A stretch of 64,000 bases of DNA from CALGFI01 sp036374435 (GTDB lineage Bacteria; Actinomycetota; UBA4738; HRBIN12): NCBI GenBank assembly GCA_036374435.1, contig DASUTU010000153.1, positions 1 through 64,000 on the forward strand, written 5' to 3'. A program made the translations under genes and the position numbers. A model generated the notes under the pieces. It was not told the origin of the DNA, did not search any database, and saw nothing but the letters and a program-made list of their open reading frames with translations. The number at the start of each line of letters is the position of its first letter. Position 1 is the first letter of the stretch. Shown here piece by piece: positions 1 to 8,344 of the stretch.

Positions 1-44
1 GTGTGCTCCCCGTGATTGTTGGCCGCGGGGGGTAATCTTGGTGC

Positions 45-1202
45 GTGCGCACGCTGGTGATCCTCGGCTCCACGGGATCGGTCGGCACGCAGGCGCTGGA
101 CGTTGTCCGCCGCAACTCCGACCGGTTCAAGGTGGTGGGGCTGTCCGCCGGGACCAACCACGAGCTCCTGGTCGGCCAGATCCGGGAGTTCCTGCCGCCG
201 CACGTCGCGATCGCCGATGAAGAGGCGGCCGCCGACCTGCGAGAGCGGTTGAGCGGGATCAAAGGCGTCGACATCCTGGTGGGACCCGACGCCGCCGAGA
301 CGCTGGCGCGAGATGCCGAGGCCGACATGGTGCTGAACGCGCTGGTCGGGTCGGCGGGGCTGGGGCCCACGCTCGCGGCCCTTCAGGCCGGGAAGACGCT
401 GGCGCTGGCCAACAAGGAAAGCCTGGTGGTGGGCGGCGAGCTGGTGCTCGATCTGATCAAGGGCGAGCCGGAGCGCCTCGTGCCGGTCGATTCGGAGCAC
501 GCGGCCCTGGCCCAGGTGCTCCGCGGGGAACGTCGCGAAGACGTCAAGCGGGTGATCCTGACCGGCTCGGGCGGTCCCTTCCGGGGGTGGACGCGCAACG
601 AGCTCGCCAAGGCTTCGGTCAAGGAGGCGCTGGCGCACCCGGTCTGGCAGATGGGGCCGAAGATCACGATCGATTCGGCCACGTTGATGAACAAGGGCCT
701 CGAGGTCATCGAGGCCAGGTACCTGTTCGGGCTCGAGTATTCGCAGATCCACGTGGTGATCCACCCCGAGGGGTTGGTGCATGCGCTCGTGGAGTTCCGC
801 GACGGGACGATACTGGCCCAGCTCGCGCAGGCCGACATGCGGCTGCCGATCCAGCTCGCGCTGGGGTGGCCCGAGCGGCTGCCCACCGGTATCGGGTCTG
901 TGCCGCTCACCGAACGTCCGCTCACGTTCGAGCCCGTCGACCGCGAGGCCTTCCAGGCCGTCGACCTCGCCTATCGCGTTGGGGAGCTCGGCCTGACCTT
1001 CCCTGCGGTGATGAGCGCGGCCAACGAGGTGGCCGTGATGGCGTTCCTGGAGGGCAAGATCCCGCTGACGCGCATCATCGAGGTGGTCCAGGCGGTGGTC
1101 GACGAACACGAGGCCCCGTCGTCGGTCCTGTCCGTGGTCAACCTGGAGCGGGCCGACGCGTGGGCGCGACGCCGCGCCGCCGAGATCATCGAGAGCCGGT
1201 AG
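45..1202 (+). CDS. dxr: 1-deoxy-D-xylulose-5-phosphate reductoisomerase
   Basis: NADPH- and metal-dependent enzyme that forms 2-C-methyl-D-erythritol 4-phosphate in the cytosolic MEP isoprenoid pathway. The nucleotide-binding motif GSTGSVG is at residues 8-14, the ANKESL block near 120, the metal-binding DSEH at about 148-151 and the substrate-binding IDSATLMNKGLE near 209-220. At 385 aa it is full length. GTG at 45 is chosen because a TAATCT hexamer at 33-38 ends six bases before it, fitting a leaderless mRNA; the GTG at 41 is out of frame. The S2P protease gene follows after six bases and ispG lies 3.7 kb downstream, a grouping common in actinobacteria. Confidence 0.97.
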   Translation: MRTLVILGSTGSVGTQALDVVRRNSDRFKVVGLSAGTNHELLVGQIREFLPPHVAIADEEAAADLRERLSGIKGVDILVGPDAAETLARDAEADMVLNALVGSAGLGPTLAALQAGKTLALANKESLVVGGELVLDLIKGEPERLVPVDSEHAALAQVLRGERREDVKRVILTGSGGPFRGWTRNELAKASVKEALAHPVWQMGPKITIDSATLMNKGLEVIEARYLFGLEYSQIHVVIHPEGLVHALVEFRDGTILAQLAQADMRLPIQLALGWPERLPTGIGSVPLTERPLTFEPVDREAFQAVDLAYRVGELGLTFPAVMSAANEVAVMAFLEGKIPLTRIIEVVQAVVDEHEAPSSVLSVVNLERADAWARRRAAEIIESR

Positions 1203-1208
1203 CCGTCG

Positions 1209-2333
1209 ATGGGAGCGCTCGGGCAGGTCTCGTTCTTCCTCGCCCTCATCCTGGTGATCGTGATCCACGAGGCGGCGCACTTCGGCGTCGCCCGCGCGTT
1301 CCGGATCAAGGTCACCGAGTTCTTCGTCGGGTTCGGGCCGAAGATCTGGTCCACCAAGCGCGGCGAGACGGAGGTGGGGTTCAAATGGATCCCGGCCGGC
1401 GGCTACGTGAAGATCGCCGGGATGAACCCGTACGAGGAGGTCGCCCCGGAGGACCTCCCGAGGACGTACGGGGCCAAACCCCGCTGGCAGCGCGCGCTCG
1501 TCATCGTGGCCGGACCCTTCACACACTTCGTGCTGGCGCTGTTGTGCTTCACCTTGTGGCTCGGGCTGGTGGGGGAACCCACGGTCGTCAACCCGCGCAT
1601 CACGGGTGTGGCGCAGGAGCTCGACGGGCGGACCTCGCCGGCGGCCGCGGCAGGGCTGCGAGCGGGTGATCGCGTCGTCGCGGTCGACGGGATCGCCGAT
1701 CCCTCACAGGAGTTCCTCGTCGACTACACGCAGACCCACGTCGGCGAGCCGATCACGCTCACGGTACGGCGGGGCGACGAGGCGATCACGGTCGAGGTGG
1801 CGCCGGTGCTCTCCGAGGTCGAGGGCGTGGACGTGGGCAGGATCGGGGTGGTGCTCGGCGGGGACGTGCTCCGGGAGATCGAGGGGCCCATCGGGGCGGT
1901 GACCGGCGGGGTGACCATGACCGCCGACTACGTCGCGGAGACGGTGCGGAACGTGGCTCGGGTGTTCGGGCCCGAGGGGGTGGGCCGGTTGCTGGACCTG
2001 GTGTTCACCGACGCCCCGCGAGAGGCACGCGATCCGGCGAGCATCGTCGGCGTCGGGCGGATCGCCGGGAGCATCGCCTCGGACCCCGAAGGAAGCTTCT
2101 GGGACATCTTGTTCCTGTTCGCGATCGTGAACGTCTTCGTGGGCCTGCTGAACCTCCTGCCGCTGCCACCGTTCGACGGTGGCCATCTCGCCGTGTTGCT
2201 GATCGAGAAGATCCGGGGACGTCCCGTGGACATGCGACGGGTGATCCCGGTGTCGGCGGCCGTGGCGGCGTTCTTCATCCTGTTCACGGTGATGGTTGTC
2301 TACGTGGACATCGTCAAGCCGCCGTCGTTCTGA
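1209..2333 (+). CDS. rseP: Site-2 intramembrane metalloprotease (M50, RseP/RasP type)
   Basis: Membrane zinc protease expected to cut transmembrane segments of anti-sigma factors or signal-peptide remnants. The zinc motif HEAAH is at residues 20-24 inside the first membrane helix. A PDZ domain occupies about 130-215, with a GLRAGDRVVAVDG core. The second family motif, NLLPLPPFDGGHL, sits near 315-327 within a later membrane helix, and a final helix closes the 374-aa protein. It follows dxr by six bases and is probably co-transcribed with it. The motifs make the family certain; the physiological substrate cannot be read from this window. Confidence 0.95.
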   Translation: MGALGQVSFFLALILVIVIHEAAHFGVARAFRIKVTEFFVGFGPKIWSTKRGETEVGFKWIPAGGYVKIAGMNPYEEVAPEDLPRTYGAKPRWQRALVIVAGPFTHFVLALLCFTLWLGLVGEPTVVNPRITGVAQELDGRTSPAAAAGLRAGDRVVAVDGIADPSQEFLVDYTQTHVGEPITLTVRRGDEAITVEVAPVLSEVEGVDVGRIGVVLGGDVLREIEGPIGAVTGGVTMTADYVAETVRNVARVFGPEGVGRLLDLVFTDAPREARDPASIVGVGRIAGSIASDPEGSFWDILFLFAIVNVFVGLLNLLPLPPFDGGHLAVLLIEKIRGRPVDMRRVIPVSAAVAAFFILFTVMVVYVDIVKPPSF

Positions 2334-2421
2334 CGGGTCATCGCCCACGGCGGGCCCGCCGCTACGATTTCTCAACACCCCGGCCGGAGGGCCTCCATCA
2401 CCTGCGGATACGATGCTTGAC

Positions 2422-3114
2422 GTGAGTCAGACCGTCCTGGTGGTCGACGACGAGGAGGCCATCGCCGAAGCCGTTCGGGCCCGCCTGGAGAGCGAGGGGT
2501 ACCGGGTCCTGGTGGCGCCGGACGGCCCCCGGGCGCTCGACGTGGCGGCCCGGGAGCGACCGGACCTCGTCGTGCTCGACCTGATGCTCCCCGGCATGGA
2601 CGGCCTCGAGGTGTGCCGCGAGCTCCAGCGGGAACGCTGGGTCCCCGTCCTGATGCTCACGGCCCGGACCGAGGAGTCCGACAAGGTGGCCGGGTTCGCC
2701 GTGGGCGCCGACGACTACTTGACCAAGCCGTTCAGCCTGCGCGAGCTGGCCGTGCGAGTCCGGGCCATCCTGCGGCGCATGGAACGGATCGGGCAGTCGG
2801 CGTCGATGGAACCGGTGGCGCGCGGTGGTCTCGAGATCGACCCGGCGCGCCGCCGTCTCACGGTGGACGGCGCCGAGGTGCAGCTCACGCCGCTCGAGTT
2901 CGACATCCTGCTCAGCCTGGCCCGGGAGCCGGGGGTGGTGTTCACGCGCGAGCAGCTCATGGACCGGGTCTGGGGGTATCGCGACTACGCGGGCGGACGC
3001 GTCGTCGATTCCCACGTGGCGAGGATCCGGCGCAAGCTGGGGGAGGACGGCGTCGAGCCGCGGTTCGTCCGAACCGTGCACGGCGTCGGGTACGCATTCC
3101 GCGAGGACACCTGA
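2422..3114 (+). CDS. OmpR/PhoB-family response regulator
   Basis: DNA-binding regulator of a two-component system. The receiver domain (about residues 5-120) carries the acidic pair in VVDDEE, the phospho-acceptor aspartate in VVLDLMLPGMDG near residue 53 and the lysine in LTKPF. A winged-helix output domain follows, with LTPLEFDILLSL and the terminal RTVHGVGYAF. GTG at 2422 is preferred because TACGAT at 2409-2414 ends seven bases before it; an ATG at 2413 would lie inside that hexamer. The partner kinase starts two bases after the stop. The pair separates rseP from ispG, so it may have been inserted into an older dxr-rseP-ispG run; this is inference. Confidence 0.93.
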   Translation: MSQTVLVVDDEEAIAEAVRARLESEGYRVLVAPDGPRALDVAARERPDLVVLDLMLPGMDGLEVCRELQRERWVPVLMLTARTEESDKVAGFAVGADDYLTKPFSLRELAVRVRAILRRMERIGQSASMEPVARGGLEIDPARRRLTVDGAEVQLTPLEFDILLSLAREPGVVFTREQLMDRVWGYRDYAGGRVVDSHVARIRRKLGEDGVEPRFVRTVHGVGYAFREDT

Positions 3115-3116
3115 CG

Positions 3117-4436
3117 ATGCGCCCGTTCGCGATGCTCCCGACGATCCGGGCCAAGCTCGGCTCGGTGATCGTGCTGGCGGTAGGCCTGACCGTCCTGCTC
3201 GTGTATTTCCTGCTGTCGCTGGCGTTGGGGAGCTCGTTCCGCGACGCCGATCTCGTGGAGCTCTTGCGGACCGCCCAGACCCGCAGCACCGAGACCGAGT
3301 CGGCGCTCCCGCGCGGCGTATCGCTGGCGCTGCTCGAGGCCGGCGAGTTCGAATGGATCGGGACCGAGCTCGCGGAGCCACCCCGGTTCGCCGGTGGCGT
3401 GCACGTCGGCGTCACGGACGGGATCGAATACGCCGCGGTTCCGTTGCGCGACGGCTCCGGGGGGATGTTGTACGCGGTTCGCCGCGAGCCGCAGTTCCTC
3501 GTGGCCTCGACCCGTTTCCTGTTCGAGTTCTGGTGGCAGCTGCTGGTGGCCGGGGCGATCGCCGCTGCCATCGCCCTGGTGGTCGCCCGCTGGCTGGCGC
3601 GCGGCATGACGCAGCCGCTGCGGGACATGGCCGGCGCCGCGCGGAAGATGGAGCGCGGCGACTACGGCCAGCGCGTCGTGACCGTCTCGCGCGACGAGGT
3701 CGGCCAGCTCGCGGTGGCGTTCAATCGGATGAGCTCGGAGCTGGAGAGCCTGGAACGCGTCCGGCGGGATCTCGTGGCCAACGTCTCCCACGAGCTCAAG
3801 ACGCCGATCTCGGCCCTCCGCGCCCACCTGGAGAACCTCCTGGACGGCGTGGAGCGTCCGGACCCCCAGACCCTCCAGGTCATGCTGGCGCAGTCCGAAC
3901 GCCTGGGCCGGATGGTGGATCAGCTCCTCGAGCTGTCGCGGCTCGAGTCCGGCGACCTTCCGCTGCACCGCGAGCCGGTGGCGCTGGCGCCGCTGGTGGC
4001 TCGGGTGCTGTCGGAGGTCCAGGTGACCCGCGGCAGAAGCGACATCGAGCTGTCCGAGGACGTGCCCGAGGACCTCCCCACCGTGTTCGCCGACGCCGAG
4101 CGCGTCTACCAGGTGCTGTTCAACCTGCTCGACAACGCGGTCCGGTTCACGCCGGCCGGGGGCCGCGTCCGCGTCACCGCCGCAGGCCACAACGGCTCCG
4201 TCGACGTGGCGGTGGCCGACACCGGGCCGGGCATCCAGGAAGAGCACCTCCCGCGGCTGTTCGACCGGTTCTATCGCGTGGACACGTCCCGGTCGCGCGG
4301 CGAGGGGGGCACCGGGATCGGCCTGGCCATCGCCCGATCCGTCGTCGAGGCGCACGGGGGCCGCATCTGGGCCGAAAGCGAGCCGGGCAAAGGCAGCACG
4401 TTCACGTTCGAGCTTCCCGTCACCACATCCGGATGA
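3117..4436 (+). CDS. Membrane sensor histidine kinase (HAMP-HisKA-HATPase)
   Basis: Sensor kinase expected to phosphorylate the regulator encoded just upstream. A first membrane helix is at about residues 14-37, an extracytoplasmic sensor of roughly 100 residues follows, then a second helix near 140-163 and a HAMP segment. The HisKA box VSHELKTPISALRAH has its phospho-accepting histidine at residue 225. The ATPase domain shows NLLDNAVRFTP, ADTGPGI and GTGIGLAIARS. The 439-aa length is normal. The ATG at 3117 lies two bases after the regulator stop. The sensor region resembles no ligand-binding domain I recognise, so the stimulus is unknown. Confidence 0.93.
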   Translation: MRPFAMLPTIRAKLGSVIVLAVGLTVLLVYFLLSLALGSSFRDADLVELLRTAQTRSTETESALPRGVSLALLEAGEFEWIGTELAEPPRFAGGVHVGVTDGIEYAAVPLRDGSGGMLYAVRREPQFLVASTRFLFEFWWQLLVAGAIAAAIALVVARWLARGMTQPLRDMAGAARKMERGDYGQRVVTVSRDEVGQLAVAFNRMSSELESLERVRRDLVANVSHELKTPISALRAHLENLLDGVERPDPQTLQVMLAQSERLGRMVDQLLELSRLESGDLPLHREPVALAPLVARVLSEVQVTRGRSDIELSEDVPEDLPTVFADAERVYQVLFNLLDNAVRFTPAGGRVRVTAAGHNGSVDVAVADTGPGIQEEHLPRLFDRFYRVDTSRSRGEGGTGIGLAIARSVVEAHGGRIWAESEPGKGSTFTFELPVTTSG

Positions 4437-4453
4437 GTGCGAGGAGGAGTCCC

Positions 4454-4903
4454 ATGAAGTCCGCCACGACCACGGTGGAGGTCGCCGCCCCGAGCCAGTA
4501 CGCGTACCTCGATCTGACGGAGGACCTGGAGCGCGCCATCAAGGACTCGGGGGTGACCGAGGGAGCCGTCGTGGCGTTCTGCGCGCACACGACCGCGGCG
4601 CTGCTGGTCAACGAGTGGGAGGACGGGGCGCTCGAGGACTTCCGGGCCCGGATGCTCCACCTCGTCCCCGACGACGTCTACTACGCCCACGACGACCTGG
4701 CCCGGCGGACCCAGAACCTGGACGAGTCGCACGAGCGGCGGAACGGCCCCTCGCACGTCAAGACGATGCTCCTGTCCGCGACGTCGCACGCCATCCCCAT
4801 CTCCACCGGCGAGCCGATGTTCGGACGGTGGCAGCGGCTGATCCTGTTCGAGATGGACGAACCGAAGGAACGCCAGGTCGTCTTCCACGTGTTCGGCGTC
4901 TGA
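4454..4903 (+). CDS. YjbQ/UPF0047 family protein
   Basis: Small cytosolic protein of the UPF0047 family, several members of which rescue thiamine-phosphate synthase mutants although their true role is unsettled. The family core is visible: TEGAVVAFCAHTTAAL near residues 36-51, the acidic DDVYYAH segment, the conserved NGPSHVKTMLLS block and the C-terminal RWQRLILFEMDEP. The 149-aa length is typical. ATG at 4454 is chosen because GAGGAGGAG at 4441-4449 sits at ideal ribosome-binding distance; an earlier ATG at 4433 overlaps the kinase stop. It probably travels with the two-component pair. Nothing nearby explains its substrate. Confidence 0.9.
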   Translation: MKSATTTVEVAAPSQYAYLDLTEDLERAIKDSGVTEGAVVAFCAHTTAALLVNEWEDGALEDFRARMLHLVPDDVYYAHDDLARRTQNLDESHERRNGPSHVKTMLLSATSHAIPISTGEPMFGRWQRLILFEMDEPKERQVVFHVFGV

Positions 4904-4926
4904 GCCACACCTGAGAGACTGGCGTC

Positions 4927-6018
4927 ATGGAGCGACGGAGGACGCGGCAGATCCACCTCGGCGGTCTCACCGTCGGCGGCGACGCGCCGGTGCGCGTCCA
5001 GTCGATGACCACGACGAAGACGGCCGACGTGAACGCGACGCTCCAGCAGATCGCGTCGCTGGTGGCGGCCGGCGTAGAGATCGTCCGGGTCGCGGTGCCG
5101 CACTGGGAGGACGCCGAGGCCCTGACGGCGATCGCGGCCAAGTCCACCGTGCCGGTCGTCGCCGACATCCACTTCCAGTGGAAATACGCGATGGCGGCGC
5201 TCGAGGCCGGCATCCACGGGCTCCGGATCAACCCCGGCAACATCAAGTACCAGGACAAGGTGCGGCTGATCGCGCGGGAGGCCAGGGCCCGCCGGGTGCC
5301 GATCCGCATCGGGGTGAACGCGGGCTCCCTGGAGAAGGACCTGCTCGAGCGGTACGGCGCCCCCACCGCCGAGGCCCTCGTGGAGAGCGCGCTGAACGAG
5401 GCGAGGATCCTCGAGGACGAGGACTTCCTCGACGTCAAGATCTCGGTCAAACACTCGAACCCCCGCGTGATGATCGAGGCGTACCGCCAGCTCGCCGAGA
5501 AGTGCGACTACCCGCTCCACCTCGGCGTCACCGAAGCCGGACCGATGCCGATGGGCGGCGTGAAGAGCGCGGTCGGGATCGGCACGCTCCTGGCCGAGGG
5601 CATCGGCGACACGATCCGGGTCAGCCTGACCGACGACCCCGTCGAGGAGGTCAAGGTCGGGATCCAGATCCTCCAGTCGCTCGGTCTCCGGCGGCGCGGG
5701 CTCGACCTGGTGGCGTGTCCGAGCTGCGGCCGGGCGGAGGTCGACGTCCTCGGTCTGACCAAACAGGTCAACGAGGCCATCGAGCGCGAGGGATTGACGG
5801 TGCCGATCCGGGTGGCCGTCATGGGCTGCGTGGTCAACGGCCCCGGCGAGGCGCGCGAGGCCGACCTCGGCATCGCGGCCGGCAAGGGCCAGGGGTTCCT
5901 CGTGGTCAAGGGCGAGGTGGTGGACAAGATCCCCGAGGACCGCTTCGTCGACCGCCTGATCGAGGAGGCGCGCAAGATCGCCGCCGAGCGCGCCGCCGAA
6001 CCCTCGGACGCCGGCTGA
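4927..6018 (+). CDS. ispG: 4-hydroxy-3-methylbut-2-enyl diphosphate synthase (flavodoxin/ferredoxin)
   Basis: Iron-sulfur enzyme of the penultimate MEP-pathway step, converting methylerythritol cyclodiphosphate to hydroxymethylbutenyl diphosphate. The N-terminal barrel begins with the QSMTTTKTADV motif. The three cluster-binding cysteines are C264 and C267 (CPSCGR) and C301 (GCVVNGPGEA), and the glutamate of NGPGE is present. At 363 aa it is the compact bacterial form. It starts 23 bases after the YjbQ stop and probably shares its transcript. It lies close to dxr but is separated from it by rseP, the two-component pair and the YjbQ gene. Its end faces trpG across 12 bases. Confidence 0.97.
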   Translation: MERRRTRQIHLGGLTVGGDAPVRVQSMTTTKTADVNATLQQIASLVAAGVEIVRVAVPHWEDAEALTAIAAKSTVPVVADIHFQWKYAMAALEAGIHGLRINPGNIKYQDKVRLIAREARARRVPIRIGVNAGSLEKDLLERYGAPTAEALVESALNEARILEDEDFLDVKISVKHSNPRVMIEAYRQLAEKCDYPLHLGVTEAGPMPMGGVKSAVGIGTLLAEGIGDTIRVSLTDDPVEEVKVGIQILQSLGLRRRGLDLVACPSCGRAEVDVLGLTKQVNEAIEREGLTVPIRVAVMGCVVNGPGEAREADLGIAAGKGQGFLVVKGEVVDKIPEDRFVDRLIEEARKIAAERAAEPSDAG

Positions 6019-6030
6019 TCGCGCGCGCCG

Positions 6031-6612
6031 TCAGCGCCGGGTGAGCCGAAGGAAGTTCCGCACGATCGTCGGGCCGTCCGGCGTCAGGATCGACTCGGGG
6101 TGGAACTGGACCCCGAACCGCGGCAGCTCTCGGTGGCGCATGGCCATGACCAGGCCGTCCTCGCTCCACGCGATGAGGTCGAGCTCCTCCGGGAGGTCTT
6201 CCCGCCGGACCACCAGCGAGTGATACCTGCCGGCCTCGAACGGGTTCGGCACGCCGGCGAGGATGCCTGCCCCCTCGTGGTGGACGAGCGAGGCCTTGCC
6301 GTGCACCGGCGTGGCGCGTTCGACCACGCCACCGGCGGCCAGGCCGAGAGCCTGGTGGCCCAGGCACACCCCGAGCACGGGGGTCTCGGCCGGGAGCCGC
6401 TCGATGAGCTCGGGGAAACAGCCCGCGTCTTCGGGCCGGCCCGGGCCCGGGGAGAGCACGACCGCGTCGGGGCGCCGGCCAAGGAGCGAATCCGCGGGCT
6501 CCTCGTCGCTCTTCACCACCTCCGTGTGCTCGCCGAGGCTCTCGATGAGCTGCACGAGGTTGTACGTGAACGAGTCGTAGTGGTCCACGACGAGGATCAC
6601 GGCGCCCCCCAC
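6031..6612 (-). CDS. trpG: Anthranilate synthase component II (glutamine amidotransferase)
   Basis: Supplies ammonia from glutamine to TrpE for anthranilate formation, the first committed step of tryptophan synthesis. The class I amidotransferase triad is complete: C83 in GVCLGHQALG, then H171 and E173 in VQFHPES. The oxyanion motif SPGPGRP is near residues 54-60. The length of 193 aa is typical. Its first 16 bases overlap the end of trpE, implying translational coupling. The family also includes PabA of folate synthesis, and in many bacteria one protein serves both; the Trp-codon attenuator upstream of trpE argues that tryptophan is the main duty here. Confidence 0.95.
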   Translation of the reverse strand: MGGAVILVVDHYDSFTYNLVQLIESLGEHTEVVKSDEEPADSLLGRRPDAVVLSPGPGRPEDAGCFPELIERLPAETPVLGVCLGHQALGLAAGGVVERATPVHGKASLVHHEGAGILAGVPNPFEAGRYHSLVVRREDLPEELDLIAWSEDGLVMAMRHRELPRFGVQFHPESILTPDGPTIVRNFLRLTRR

Positions 6613-8075
6613 ACTCCCTCCGCATCGACGACGGCGGGCAGCAGCGCGGCGGCCTTGGCTTTGGTCTCGGCGAGCTCGACGTCGGGGTCGGAGTCGGCGA
6701 CGATCCCCGCGCCGGTCTGGACGTGCGCCCGGCCGTCGGCCACGACCGCGGTCCGGATCGTGATGCAGAAATCGAGATCGCCGGCGAACGTGCAGTAACC
6801 CACGGCCCCCGCGTAGGGGCCCCGAGCGGTGGGTTCGTGTTCGGCGATGAGCTCCATGGCCCGCCGCTTGGGCGCACCCGTCACCGTGCCGGCCGGGAAT
6901 GTCACGGCGAGCGCGTCGAGCGCGTGTTGGCCCTCCGCGAGCTCGCCCTCGACGGTGCTCACGATGTGCATGACCTTCGAGAACCGCTCCACCACCATCA
7001 GCTCGGTGGGCCGAACGGTGCCCGGGGTGCAGACGCGTCCAAGGTCGTTGCGGGCCAGGTCCACCAGCATGGCGTGTTCGGCGCGTTCCTTCGGGTCGGC
7101 CAGCAGCTCGTGTTCGTACAAGCGGTCCCGCAGCTCCGATTCGCCCCGCGGCCGCGTTCCGGCGATCGGCCGCGTCGACACCGCCCGGCCTTCCACCCGC
7201 ACCAGCGGTTCCGGTGAGGAGCCGGCGAGCTCCATCCCCAGCATCCGGAGGTAGAACATGTACGGGGCCGGGTTGGTGACGCGGAGCCGTCGGTAGACGG
7301 GGAAGCCGCCGCGCGAAGAGAGAAAGCTGACGCGGCGCGACGGCACGCCCTGGTAGATGTCGCCCGCGAACACGTGCTCCTGCATCGTCCGGACGATGGC
7401 TCGGAACCGCTCGTCGGCCATGTTCGGGTCGCCGTCGCGGTCGGTGGCCCCCCCGGCGCCGGGGGGCTCGGGGCGGGGCGTCCGGGGAGTGTCGAGGCGA
7501 CCGGCCAGCTCGTCCAGCGCCTCGACGCCGGCGTCGTAGCCGCCCGCCGGCATGTGCGCCACGAGGAACAGCCGCTGTCGCCAGTGGTCGAACACCACGG
7601 CCCGGTCGATCACCAGCAGGCCGATCGGCGGCGCGGGCACGTCCCCGGCCGGGAAGGGGTGCCCGTCCAGGAGCGCTCCCGCCTCGTAGGACAGGTACCC
7701 CATCAGCCCCCCGGTGAGCGGCGGCAACCCGTCCGGCCGCGGGGCCCGAAGGCTCCGTGCCAACGCGACGAGGTCCTCCCGGGCGTCTCCGGTGCGGGGT
7801 CCGTCGAACCCGAGGTCCCGGACCACCGCCTCCACCCGAAGGCCCGTCGGGTCGGCCACGACGAGGGCCGCCGGGTCACCCGCGACGAACGAGTACCGCC
7901 CCCACCGCTCGGAACGTTCCACGCTCTCCAGGAGCACGCCGGGTCCCTCGCCGGCCAGGGCGGGGAACACCCCGACCGGCGTCGAGACGTCGGCCAGGAG
8001 CTCGGTCCAGACCGGAACCAGGGCGTGATCCGAGGCGAGCGCCTCGAACGTCGCTCGGTCCGGTTGCACGTTCAC
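6597..8075 (-). CDS. trpE: Anthranilate synthase component I
   Basis: Chorismate-using subunit that forms anthranilate with ammonia from TrpG. The N-terminal tryptophan feedback site is recognisable in LLESVERSERWGRYSF near residues 48-63. The chorismate-binding half carries IAGTRPRG, DLARNDLGRV and TFPAGTVTGAPKRRAMELI. The 492-aa length is normal. GTG at 8075 is preferred because a GAGGAGG-type ribosome site lies about seven bases upstream on this strand. It is preceded by a leader peptide and terminator hairpin, so expression should respond to charged tRNA-Trp. No other trp gene is in the window, so this is a two-gene operon. Confidence 0.96.
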   Translation of the reverse strand: MNVQPDRATFEALASDHALVPVWTELLADVSTPVGVFPALAGEGPGVLLESVERSERWGRYSFVAGDPAALVVADPTGLRVEAVVRDLGFDGPRTGDAREDLVALARSLRAPRPDGLPPLTGGLMGYLSYEAGALLDGHPFPAGDVPAPPIGLLVIDRAVVFDHWRQRLFLVAHMPAGGYDAGVEALDELAGRLDTPRTPRPEPPGAGGATDRDGDPNMADERFRAIVRTMQEHVFAGDIYQGVPSRRVSFLSSRGGFPVYRRLRVTNPAPYMFYLRMLGMELAGSSPEPLVRVEGRAVSTRPIAGTRPRGESELRDRLYEHELLADPKERAEHAMLVDLARNDLGRVCTPGTVRPTELMVVERFSKVMHIVSTVEGELAEGQHALDALAVTFPAGTVTGAPKRRAMELIAEHEPTARGPYAGAVGYCTFAGDLDFCITIRTAVVADGRAHVQTGAGIVADSDPDVELAETKAKAAALLPAVVDAEGVWGAP

Positions 8076-8107
8076 GTCCGCACCTCCTCGATCCCCTCGA
8101 AGACGCG

Positions 8108-8129
8108 AAACCCCGGGGCTCGCCCGGGG
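8108..8129 (-). terminator. trp attenuator terminator hairpin
   Basis: Read on the minus strand, CCCCGGG pairs with CCCGGGG around the loop CGAGC (8111-8129) and is followed by TTT. The stem is all G-C and ends about 35 bases before the trpE start codon. Its place between a Trp-rich leader peptide and trpE is that of the regulated terminator in classical trp attenuation. The T run is short, as is common at high GC. Confidence 0.72.
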
Positions 8130-8172
8130 CTCTCGTCGCCGTGCCGATGGGTGGTGCCGAGCGCGCCGGAGC

Positions 8173-8189
8173 CGGGCGTCAGACGCCCG
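8173..8189 (-). promoter_or_regulatory. trp leader hairpin overlapping the leader-peptide stop
   Basis: The seven-base arms CGGGCGT and ACGCCCG enclose a three-base loop and span the last codons and stop of the leader peptide. In attenuation models a ribosome stalled at the Trp codons just upstream, or finished at the stop, would decide whether this stem or an alternative one forms. The pairing is read directly; the switching role is inferred from position. Confidence 0.55.
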
Positions 8190-8223
8190 TGAACCAGGAC
8201 CAGCGCCGCACGCGCTCGTTCAT
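8179..8223 (-). CDS. trpL: trp operon leader peptide
   Basis: A 14-residue open frame, MNERVRRWSWFTGV, contains two tryptophans separated by one serine, far above chance for so short a peptide. It lies 104 bases upstream of trpE on the same strand, starts nine bases after a putative -10 element, and is followed by a hairpin at its stop codon and a GC-rich terminator hairpin before trpE. This is the standard architecture of ribosome-mediated attenuation: low Trp-tRNA stalls the ribosome at the Trp codons and prevents terminator formation. No ribosome site precedes the ATG, so translation would be near-leaderless. Actinobacterial trp leaders usually carry adjacent Trp codons; here they are split W-S-W. 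Confidence 0.8.
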   Translation of the reverse strand: MNERVRRWSWFTGV

Positions 8224-8232
8224 GTGTGGCCG

Positions 8233-8261
8233 ATGGTCGCAGCCGGCCGGAGCGGCGTCAA
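8233..8261 (-). promoter_or_regulatory. trp operon promoter
   Basis: On the minus strand TTGACG (8261-8256) and GACCAT (8238-8233) are separated by exactly 17 bases. Transcription would start near 8226, almost at the leader-peptide ATG (8223). The -35 is close to consensus and the -10 is imperfect. Confidence 0.6.
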
Positions 8262-8344
8262 CGGCGACCGCCCTCGAGCGTCGAATGCGTGGGACGCGCA
8301 ACCCCCGGTTCGGTAGGGTCCCCCCGACCCGGGCAGGGAGCTCG

